Assembly (NCBI GenBank): GCA_037176725.1
Contig: JAZBRS010000023.1
Coordinates: forward strand, 29,817,001-29,881,000
DNA length: 64,000 nt
DNA from: Posidonia oceanica
Taxonomy: Eukaryota; Streptophyta; Magnoliopsida; Alismatales; Posidoniaceae
Direction of reading: 5' to 3'
Below the pieces are notes generated by a model. It made no database searches. It saw only the letters and a list, made by a program, of their open reading frames with translations, and was not told the origin of the DNA. Both the position numbers and the translations under genes were made by a program. The stretch's first letter is position 1. Each line of letters starts with the position of its first letter. This document shows, in pieces, positions 13,401 through 25,400 of the stretch.

Positions 13401-16400
13401 GCAAATGTAATATCTAGACAAGTCACAGTAAGGTAAATCAACTTCTCAACAAGTCGGCTGTACCGTCCTGCATCCTCAAGGATGTCAGAAGATGTGTCCC
13501 ATAAGTCTAAGCTGGAGTCAACTGGAGAATTAGCAGGTTTACAGCCAAGCATGTCTGCCTCCTGTTGTAAATCAAGCACATATTTTCTTTGAGACAAAAC
13601 TATTCCATCCTTAGCATAAGCAATCTCAATCCCCAAGAAGTATCTAGGTCTGCCCAGGTCTTTTGTTACAAAATGTTTCTTGAGAAATTCTCTACTCTCA
13701 TCAATGCCTACTCTGTCACTGCCAGTAACAAGAATATCATCCACATAAACAACCAAGATAGTGCAGCCAGCAAGTCTCTGTCTGACAAACACTGAGTGAT
13801 CAGAATTGCACCTGTGGAAACCAAACTATATTGCTATCTCATTGAACTTGTTAAACCAGACACAGGAACTTCGCTTGAGGCCATAGATTGCCTTCTTCAA
13901 CTTGCACACTTGCATCTCCCCTGGAGCAACATATCCTGGAGGTTGTTCCATATAGACTTCCTCAAGCAAATCACCATAGAGAAAAGCAATTTTTACATTA
14001 AGCTGATACATAAGCCAGTGCTGATTTACCGCAACAGAGAACAAGATTCTGATAGAGTTGAGATGGGCAACTGGCGAAAAGGTCTCAAAATAGTCAACCC
14101 CATAAGTCTGAGTAAAGCCTCGTGCTACCAACCAAGCTTTATATCGATCAATAGTGCCATTGGTGTTGTATTTCACTATGAACACCCAATGACAACTCAC
14201 AATCTCTGCATCAGCTGGCAAAGTAACAAGATCCCATGTCTTTCGAGACTGTAGGGCTGACATCTCCTCATCCATGGCAGCTCTCCATTTAAGAATCTGT
14301 GATGCCTCTTGATAAGCCTGAGGTATAGAAACAGATGACAAAGACAGCAAAAATCCGATACATAGGATGAAGATTATCATAAGTAACACAATGAGAGAGA
14401 GGATGTGTAGTAGAACGGATACCTTTCCGGAGAGCAATAGGGATATCAAGTTCAGAAGTAGGAGTGGGAGCAAGAGAGGCTGAACCTGCATCAGAGGAAG
14501 TAGGCTGATCGATTCCTTGAGTAGATGGTTGTTCTTGCTGTCATGGTCGCCGAGAGTACACCCGAAGAGGAGCAGTAAGAGGTGTTGGTTCAGGTGGAGG
14601 GACAGACTTTGTAATAGGAACACTCAGTGGAATAGGAAGTGAAGGGTAACTAGTAGAGGAAGAGAAAGGAGTGTCCTCGAAGAAGGTGACATCAGCAGAG
14701 ACAAGGTACTTCCTACTCACAGGATCATAGCAGCGATACCCTTTTTGAGTACGAGAATACCCAACAAGCATACAGCGAGTAAACCATGGAGAAAGTTTGT
14801 CCAGATTTGGACGAGTATCGTAGACAAAACAAACACACCCAAAAACTTTTGGTGGAAGAGAAAAAAGAGGTTTCTGAGGAAACAGAAGACAATGTAGAAA
14901 GTTCCCATGAACAGAAGAGGACATGCGATTTATTAGATGACAAGCAGTAAGAACGGCATTCGTCCATAACTGTTGAGGAACTTTCATTTGAGTTATAAGA
15001 GTTCTAGTGACATCCAACAGATGACGATGTTTGCATTCGGCTACACCATTCTGTTGAGATGTCCTAGGACAAGAAGTCTGATGGACAATTCCTTGAGCTT
15101 CACACATAAGAGACATATCACGCTAAACATATTCAAGAGCATTGTCAGTCCGAAACACACGTAATGGTTCACAGAATTGAATTTTTATTTCATTGAAAAA
15201 GATTTTTATAGCATCGACCACTTGAGTACGATTCTTTAAGAGATAGACCCAAGTCATTCTAGAGACATCATCAATAAAGACAATGAAATATCGAAAACCC
15301 TGAACAGACTCAACACAGCACGGACCCCAAACGTCAGAATGAACTAATTCCATGGGAACACGACTTTGTTTCTCCTTCCGTGGTGGATAGGATGATCGCC
15401 GATGTTTCCCAAGTTGACAAGATTCACACAGAAAATTATTGACCTATACAAACGCTGTCAGACTTTTTAATTTTTCAACTGACAGATGTCCTAGACGGCA
15501 ATGCCACAAAAAAGAACCAACAAGAGACGCAGCATAAGCAGACGTAGTAGGTGACTTGTGACCATTGAGATAGTACAAACCATTATGCTCAGGTCCCGAA
15601 CCAATCCGTTTCCCAATCTGCAGGTCCTGTATAAGAAAATAATTAGGAAAAAGTGTTACTGTACAATTTTGGGTTTTGGTAAGTTGACTAACAGAAAGTA
15701 AGTTACTAGGAAAATTGAATACATAAAGAACATCACGAAGAGTAAGGTTATTGGGTAGGGACACATTTCCTTGTCCATAGATAGGTGAACAAGTCCCATT
15801 AGCTACCGTAACATAAGGAGTAGAAATAGATGTAGACATGGAAGAGAAGGCATGGCGAGTACCGGACATATGCTTCGATGCACCTGAATCAACTACCCAA
15901 TCCGCATCAGAGGTCGTGAACAATGCTGGCGTACCTGATAGAGTAGTGTGTGTAGCAGTAGTCATTTGAGCAACTGGTGTAGATTGTGATTGAAGGAAAC
16001 GAGCATACTCAGCCTGAGAGATCATCACAGTATCATCGGAGCTAGAGGGAGGTGTGGAGTTGTCATTAGTAACATTATTTGCCCAGTCTGGTTTGCCGAA
16101 CTTCGCCCAACATTGATCCGAAGAGTGATTCGTGCGGCCACAATGATCACACTTCAGATTACCCCGTCGGCCGCCACGTCCTCCCCCTGAATCACGACCC
16201 CGTCCACGGCCGCGACCACGACCAAAGTCACGACCACGACCGGAGACAGCCAAGGCAGACTGATCGCTGTGCACCAGAGGAGTCCCAGTAGAAACACGCA
16301 GCACGCGGGAGAAAGCAGAGGTCAACGAAGGAACAGAATCACCACCGAGAATATGACCACGTACCTGAGAGGCAAGCTCAGGACAAAGTGTTGATAAAAA

Positions 16401-19400
16401 CTTTGCAACAGCAAGTTCCTCACGATACTCATGCATAACCTTGACATCAGACATCAGAGCTGAAGAATTTCAAGTTCATCGAGAAGAACACGAATAGAAG
16501 TGTACAATTCCTGAACAGATTGGTCAACTTACTGTAGAGAAAAGAACTGATCATAGATCTCAGCAACCCGAGCAATATTCTTCTCTTGAACATAAGTGGC
16601 CTTTAAGGTATCTCAGATTATTTTTGCAGTAGGAAGCATGACCACACCACGAGAGATCTGAGCATACTATTAAATAACCAAGTAATAACACTATAATCGG
16701 AAGCTAGCCAGTCATCATACTCCGCACTTTTTACATCGGGAGGATCTTGCATAATATGCTTGATCTTTTTATGAGCGCCCAAAAACACTTGAATAGACTT
16801 TGCCCATATAAGATAATTACGATCATCAAGCTTGATAGACATACCACTAAGAGTACGGAGCATAACATCACCAGGAGGAGGCCATTAGTGCAGTAGTACG
16901 TAGAAATACAGAGAATACGAACAGTAATCTAGTAGTAAAGTACGACAGAGATCAAGAAACCATCCAGAAACAAAAGCAACCACAAGGATGGCAGAGAGTA
17001 TAAAGGAACAGCCTAACCAACCATCCTACTCCGATGACAAGGACTGTTCATGTCACCGGGGGGGGTGAAGGAGGCCTGTCGGTCAACGGGAAGAGGCTGG
17101 AGTGGCCGGCGGCAGGAGGAGAGGAGCCTAGAGTGGCCAGCGGTGGCCTGAGGGTGGCCTAGCGGGCTGCTGGATGGCTACGTAGGCACTGCCGGCGTTG
17201 GAGAGGGCCGGTGGAGCCGACGGTAGGAGAAAGAAGGGCCGGCAGCGGGAGGGGAAGGGCTGAACAGGTGCTGCTGGCGTTGGAGAGGACTGGCAGAGCC
17301 GGTGGAAGTCCTGCAAGCGGCTTGAGTCGCCGAAGGAGGCCGACGGAAGAGGAGGGTCCGACGGAAGTCCTGTAGTCGGCTAGAGTCGCCGGAGGTGGTG
17401 CTGCAGGTGGCCGGAGGTGGTCGGAGATGTCGCCGGAGGTGGACTAGTGGCGGCGGTGGTTGTCGTGGCTGCTGGGGTGGGATTAGGGTTTGAGAGGAGA
17501 AAAAACACCAATGCTCTAATACCATGTAAAGAGAAAAGACTAAGATATATTATTGATCAAGTTAGGTTACATATATATAATGATTTAGAATACCCACATA
17601 GACAAACAGATATCCATATAACCACTAACCCATCTAACATACTCTAATAACTCTAACATATATGAAATATTATTTTATATGATTTCAAATAAAACATTAT
17701 TTATTAAAGTACTATTTAATATGATTCCAAAGACATAAAATATTATATATTTAAAACATAATTTTTAATATGATTTGAAATAAAATATTGTTGATTTAAA
17801 AATAATACTATTTAATATGATATATATTGTTATTCTAATTAAATTGTATTAATATATGTTTGTCTCACTACTTATTCTAATTTTTCTGTCAAACCAGAAT
17901 TTCTTCCAATACACACTTATTCACCTTTCAAAATCTTTCACACCCAAACGGAATAATAATTCTAATGGAATACTAATACCAATTTCAACTTATTCTTATA
18001 CTTCTTATTCTACATCCAAATAGGAGCTTAGGATGTAAATCAATATAGGAACATGTGGATTTATGTCAATATTTAGACAGAACAAAGAGAAGTGTTGATG
18101 ATCACCCTTTCTCTTTTGATTGTCTTCCATAGTTCATGGTGATTGTGAGTATTATGCAATGGTCCATTATGATTTCTCGGATGACCGAGCTAAATCGACA
18201 AGGAAGGTTATCAATTCCCTGATTGACTTCCTCAAAGGCTGTGCCAACAGTGGGACTAAAAATAGGTGTACTTCAATAAAGCAAAGTGTATGCCTCTTGT
18301 TCGGTGTGTATTCTTGAATCTTGATATAAAATATTAATCAAAATGGCTCATCCTCTATCTTTGTTTCTAGTAATGAATAGGACACAATGTTCAATCGTTG
18401 TCCACGTTTCAACCATGTTATACAGTAGTATCATCTTTGAACTGTGCAAAATATGATTTTAAGTTTTTAATAAATATTACTTGTGCAAGAAGAGAGAATG
18501 AAAATAAGAAGAAAACAAACTAATTTGTGTATTTACTGTGTGCAATAGTGCAAGACCAAAATGGGAAGAGAAATGATGAAAATAAGTGACAAAACTAATT
18601 GTGTATAATATATTGTACAGCAGTGCAAGAAAAAGAAACACAAGGAGAAACCTCTATTGTTGTTGTAGACGTGGTTTTAAATGTCAATTTCGTGTCATGT
18701 CAGTGAAATATCAGCACATCGATGTTGTGTTGGTGGAAATATGGTAAAACAAAATCACCATTGTTCACAAAATTACCATGTCGATGTCATATCAATGTCA
18801 CGTCAGTAAGTTGAAAAACCGACACGTGACAAATATGTCGACACATCGACGTTTGGTACTATGGTTCTCGACACCTAAAAGTTAATTTTTACCCGATTCA
18901 TGCACATAGAAACCAACGACTTGAATCAGCCGTACGCCTTGACCGAGACGTTGAGGTGATCAAGGACTAGCGTGGTTCATACTCCTTGGGCATGTTCGAG
19001 GCGAGGATCCCTTGCCTCGCCTTGACAAAGGAGACCGGACGTACGTCACTTTGTTTCAAAATATCGATTTCGTGTTGGACTTCGGTCCAACAAAAATAGG
19101 AAATGGACACAAAACTTCCAATTTCAATTTATAACTCTAGAATAAGCTAAAGTAAACAATGATATACATTTAGGATTACTTAGATTCAATTTTTAAGCAT
19201 ATATCATGTTAACAATGCTACATACACTTAATACGAACGTCTTGAAGTAAAAAAATTAAATCTAAAAAAACTCGATATATGTTTAAAATGAAGAGTTCTC
19301 ACAACATTTAATATAAAGAAAAAGTAGAAATGAGAGAACATGTAAGTGTTGAAGATGAGGAATCTGATTGATGACCACCAAAAATGTTGCCACTTTGCAG

Positions 19401-22400
19401 AGTCTATGGGGATTTCGTTGTGTGGTCAGCGAGCTTGGGGGGTTTAGGGGGAGCAGGCGTGCCCCCGCTGTAGCGGTGGTAGGGGCAGCTTCCTCATCCT
19501 GAAACGATATACATTATGGAATTTATAAAATATACTCTTATTTTTATAATGTTCTATTATTCTCTATATTTTATAATGTAGCCGATTTATAGTTATAATG
19601 TTTATATTTAGTAATTTATAATGGTTCTATTATGGTTAAAATTGTAAATTTATTGCTCTACAGTTTTATTTTTTGAAACCATCCATGTTAAACTTGTATC
19701 ATATCAATTTGCATTTGAATATGTGATTGTTCACCAATTGCTTATTGGGCTAGGCCCAACTTGGTTAAGTGTGTGTAGGGAGTCACGTGCTCTCTTAAGT
19801 CAACATATGTTCACTCACATGTTCACTCAAATGAGCACATGCTCACTTCTCTTCTTCTTTGGGTTGTTTTAGGGTTAGACCCTAATGACATTGGTGGCGG
19901 TGGTGGCAGCATCTGAGGAGGACCAGAGAGCACCACCAGTAGTAGCATCCGAGGAGGAGGATGAATGGAGAGCACCCAAGGTGGAGCACCCAGAGAATAG
20001 CATGGCAGCAGCAGCAGAGAGCACCAGGAATCAGCAGGAGCAGGCCAGGAGCCTGGCCAGGAGCAGATGTGCCCAAAAGTCGAGAGTGTCGACATTTATC
20101 CTCCCCATGTTGGATCGACACAGCCGCGTGAAGAACAAAAACTGCACCGAATCGACACAACTGTACACCTACGAAATTTAGACTGAAATTGTGTATTTCT
20201 CGAAATACATATGTATTTTGTGTCTGTAAATTCCAAAACCAACACATATCGGCGAATTTGAAACAACTTCTTTCAACGAGGCACCTTACCACTGAGCCAT
20301 CTTGACGGGTGGTTTTTTGTGAGATATATTGATGGATAGTTGCTGGATGTATGATGTTGTTATTTATAAATATCTTATGAATATTCCGATTGAATTTGAA
20401 ACTTCATAAAAATTAAAATTACACACTTGTTCATATGTGAAGAAAACTGATCATGAATTTAGTGCCTAAGCATCAGCAAGGCGATGAAGTTGACGCATAC
20501 GTGAGAAGGCACTCCAGTCCCTTACCTCAAATGTATTAACAACTTTGACTATCATTATATCATCCAAAGAGAAATATTGTGCATTTTTTCGACTAGTGCT
20601 TGCATCGAAAAATGATAAATTGGTGATTCTAAATAAAGTGACTTCCTTAATCTTTCTGCCCCTTTTTCTTCAGTTTAATTGCATTGACAAACAAGATTTA
20701 ACAAAAAGAAAAACATGCATCTTATAAAAAGGACATAACTAAAGCATAAGTGCTTCTTTAAGTATCAATAGAAAAGTAGGCATCTACATACCCATCAGAA
20801 TACTTTTCTATCAAGTCCATGTATGTTTGTTGAATTGCATTCCTTCCAGGTATGATGCTGCTCTGAAGAAAACAAATTCAAGTGTCGGTTTTTTTTCCTG
20901 TGATCCTCAACGTACCAGTTGTGATTTAGTAATCTAAACAAACATACCTGTCGGCTGACTAGTGCGCCAATTTGACTTCCCCGAGGGCGGCTGTGGAAGT
21001 ATTTCTCAGATTCCTCATAAGAGACTTTCTCAACTCTTCCTTCTACTCTCACCTAAAAACAAGTGTAAACAATTTAAAAACCTTAAGGTCAGAAAGCTAT
21101 TGCAGAAGGCCCGCCAAAAAATAATGTAATAGATGAATTGAATCAATATATCTTTTTTTTCTCATTCAAGTGTTCTGCTACTTGCTAAGGTCAGTTTTTA
21201 TGAAAATGGGTATAAGCTACAGACCTTGTCTTGCCATGTTTGTTTTAAAACTTGTTTTACAGTAAATTTAGAGTCCTGGTTCTAGTAGTCAATCCGAAGC
21301 AAATCAACATTGACCTATCATGACGATGTAATAAATATTTAAGATAAATAATCAGAAACATCACCCAACTTAGAAAGACACGAAACTACGCAAAGAGTGG
21401 TGCTGAGGCTCAAGTTGATGTGTGCACTAGTCCGATAGAGAGAAACAAAGAGACCACAACACAGAACTATCACACAACCGAGAAAGGTACGATTCTATGA
21501 GAGAATGTTCTGAAGCACAAGTTGAATTTGAACAAGGTGCACCAAGCCACCAATTAGTGAAATGAGCTATGAGCTGGGAACAACAGAATTGAAAGTACCG
21601 ACAAAGCGTCAAAGACAAATTATATTGAAATTATATGGGGAAGGGTATCATCATTGAAGAATAATTATTAATTCTGTTTTCTTTTGTTTACGTTTATACT
21701 TCAGTAACTCAAACGAAGCCTAACACTAACTCAACACTTATCTTTAGGTTCGTTTGTAATCACTTATTTTAGCTTGTTGCTCATTTTTACAGTTCTTTTA
21801 ATCAATTTGTTCAGTAACTTGCTTAACACTAAGGCATACTTCAGTGCATGATATGAGTATTACTGTCAAATGCATATAGTTTCAATTAATCGAAGTTGTT
21901 AAGAGAGATAATAGGCTATTAGTAGTTATACGGGTTATTGGATATTCATATAACCGTATTTCTATTAAGCCTATATATATTTGTAATCCCTTAGTTAACA
22001 AGAGTATCAATCTTATTTTCCCTCAACATGGTATCAAGACCCTAACCCTAGTCCACCACCCACCCATTGCCGCTGCCTCCGCCACTGGTCGTCGGCTTCC
22101 TCGGTTCCAACACCTGCCCCCCTCCACTTCGTCGAGTCTTCTTGCCCCCTCCGACGGCTCCAGCAACCTCTGCTACCAAATAAGGATGCCCATATAGGCT
22201 GTGTGTACCTGTCTACCCGTTGTGGAGCTTGGGTTTGGCCCATATGTGCCTGTTTCGTGCCTGCTGTGGCAGATTTTGTGCTGATCAAGCTGGTTCGCTA
22301 GTTCGTGTGCTCTTGCTGCAACAGCTCTTCATCTGTGTGACTGTGTGTGTGCCTTATCCTATGGCATGTGTGCCGATTACTGCAGTTCCTACCTGTGTTG

Positions 22401-25400
22401 TCGTGTTTGTGTTCTATTATGGCTTCCACCTCTACTTCCACCCCATCCGGCACCTCTCATGATCCCTAGGTGCGGAATCTAAGTGGTACAATGGTGAAAC
22501 TCAATGGCAAAAAGTATCTCCTCTAAGCCAAAGCGTTAACAGTGTTTATCATGCTCACAGGAAGTTGAAACACATCACAAAGGATCCTCCCTCACCGAAA
22601 GACTCCCACTATGACGACTGATTTACTATCGATTGTCGTGTTATTTCGTGACTTGCTAATAGCATAGAGGAGAATATTACTTCGAACGTCATGTTTCTCA
22701 CTTCAAGAGGATCTGGGACACCTTAAAGAAGACGTACGGCCATGAGAAGAACATTTCCTAGGTATTTGAAATCTATGAGCAGTTCTTCACTCTACAACAA
22801 GGCGATCGCTCAGTTCATGAATTGTATACCTCCCTCCGTGCTTTGATGGATGATCTAGATGTTCATCAACTCCCCCTTGTACCTGATGTGACAACTCTAA
22901 GGGAGTATCGTGAGGGTTTGGTTGTTGCCAAGTTCTTGTTGGCTCTTCACCTTGAAATTGCATCTGAGATAGTTCCTTCGCTCTTCTCTACGTTTGTGGT
23001 CACGTTCTTCGCATCTCTACTGGGCCACTTTCCCTTCCTCGTGGCAAAGGACGCAACTCCGCGGGTGGCCGGGGAAGTAGGAAGTGTGATCATTGTAGTC
23101 GCCTTAATCATACTTCATGGGATAAGTTTGGCAGACCAGAATAAGTGCAAAATGTTACGACTGATAGTTATGGTGATACCGAGGCCATCCCAGATACAAT
23201 TGCAATTTCAAAGGCAGAGTATGAACGTTTTCTGCATTTCCAAGCTAACCAATAGTTGGCTACAGCTACTCATATTTCCACATCGTGCCCATGTAGTCTC
23301 TAAGGACACTTCCTGGATATAGACTAGACTTTGGGACCTCCACTCATATGTAAGATAATCAAGATCTCTTCACAGACTTGTCTCATTTATCAGACCCTCG
23401 TTCGGTCTCCATTACTAATAGTAGGTCACGTTCTATAGCTAGTGAAGGGGTTGTTCACGCCTCTTCACATCTTTCTCTTGACAAAGTTTTCTATATTCCT
23501 GATTTTCTTATTAATTTGCTTTCTATTAGTGTTATTACCAAAATCCTATTCTACTTTGTGACATTTTTTCCATATCACTGCACTTTTAGAAGAGGATTGG
23601 TTTGGACTGTGAATGTGGTCGTTGACTGTACCTACTTGTTCGTAATGTGGTTCCCAAGGGTGTGTTGTCTTCCATCTCAGCACAGAAGTCGTCTCTCAAT
23701 AAGCATTATCGTCTTAGCCACCCCTTTCTTCATAAGCTTCAACAAGCTTTACCGTAGTTGTCTATTGAGTCTTTTGAGTGTGAGTTTTGATAGTTAGGTA
23801 AGCATCATCATACTACCTATCGTCATCTGTATAGCTTTGTCAATGATAATCCTTTTCATTTGATTAATTTAGATATTTGAGGTCCTTCTCGCGTTGTTTC
23901 TGGGTTTCAGTACTACATTGTATTTATTGATGATTATTTTTGGATGTCTTGGATGTACCTGATGTAATCAAAAAAGTTTTCAATGAAACTAAAACTCAGT
24001 TTTCTGCCTCTCCAAAAATATTTTGCACCGATAATGTATTGGAATTTGTTCAAAATGAAATCAATGACTTTTGTACTTCTTTGGACATTTTGCATCAAAC
24101 TACTCATCCTCGTACATCCCAACAAAATGAGGTGGTTGAGAGTAAAGCATCGTTATATTCTTGATGTCACTCACACTCTCCTGATTCAGATGAATGTTTC
24201 AAAGTTTTTTTTGGTCTGATGCTATTCTCACAACATCCTACCTTGTTAATAAGATGCCTTAGTTTTGTTTGGTGCAGTTTCGTTTCGTGGACTGTGTTGA
24301 TGATACTTTGTTTCATCTCCCTCCTCGTATTTTTAGGTGTTTTTGTTATATTCCTGAACTTGACAATTTTTCACCTAGGTCTGTCAAATGTGTTTTCTTG
24401 CGCTATCTTTAATCCAACTACCCGACGTTACATTCTACCTGATGTTACCTTTCTTGAGTCCACACTGTTTTTTGGGTCATCTTCTCTCCTTAAGTCTCCT
24501 GTTATGATCCCTCTTCCTGCTCTCGTTGATAATTCCATTTTTTGATGATAGAGTGGTACTCCTGTGGCTATTACTCGCCCATTACATGTATCTTCTCGTC
24601 GAATACGGCAAGCTTCCCTAATTTCATTACCAACCGATTCCTCTTCCACGCCAGTAGGTCAGCTCCTTTTAATTTAGATCTTCCTATTGCTCTTTGCTGG
24701 GGTAAACAATCGGTTACTGCTCATCCTATTTCTCATTGTGTTTGTTATAATCGTCTTGACCTCAATTTTCACCCGTTTGCCTTATCTACATTCTCCGTGT
24801 CTATAACCAAGAACTACAAAGAGACTATTAACATTCCACATTGGAAAGCAGTCATGGATGAGGAAATACAGGAACTGAGGTCATATGGTACATGGGTTCT
24901 GATTCCTCGCCCGATAGACGCTTCTATTGTTGGCTGTAGATGAACTTACACCATCAAGTATAAACCAGAAGGCTTAGTGGATCAATACAAAGCACACCTA
25001 GTAGTCCATGGATTCACACAGACATTTGGTATTGAATGTTAGAGTAAATGGATCCTTATATGGATCTTTATGTTATCCATTTGTTAGGTTACTGTGGGTT
25101 AAGTATGTGCTCTCCTATATATAGGAGATTGTAATCCTTTGTTATCATGAATAATATAGTATTCTCTTTCCATCTCCATAGAGTTTAAGAGAGAGAGAGA
25201 GCACAATATCTGTTACCGCCGCTGTAATATCACCGTTGGCCGCAGCGATCCCACGAAAAAAAAAACTCCTCCTCACTCTCTTCGTATCCATCTCCCTCAC
25301 TGTTCCCTGCTCCGAGACCACACCCCCTCACGGGATCCGAGTTCAATCTCGCCATAGTCCAGCACCAGCTCCGTGGCGTCGTGGACGCCTGCTCCTCTCC

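Larger units (their letters stand above)
12643..17658 (-). mobile_element. Full-length Copia retrotransposon, short LTRs, intact target duplication
   Basis: 5016 bp between identical 5-bp duplications tatat (12638-12642 and 17659-17663). LTRs are 134 bp each with 5 mismatches (about 96% identity). The primer binding site on the minus strand is TGGTATTAGAGCA (17524-17512) and the polypurine tract TTGAGGGGGAG (12787-12777). The very short TG-CA LTRs and tRNA-iMet-type site suggest the Ale/Retrofit-like group (inference). It lies in PDX3 intron 12 in the same orientation as the gene. Confidence 0.95.

Noticed and set aside
19885..20181. 98-codon Ala/Glu-rich plus-strand frame
   Set aside because: Looks like repetitive gca/gag codons in a GC-rich patch; opposite strand is equally open and no homologue is recognised.
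20792..21052. Possible PNPOx pseudogene fragment
   Set aside because: Phases and splice sites fit the exons at 37954-43141 and 7163-7412, so these are normal internal exons of PDX3.
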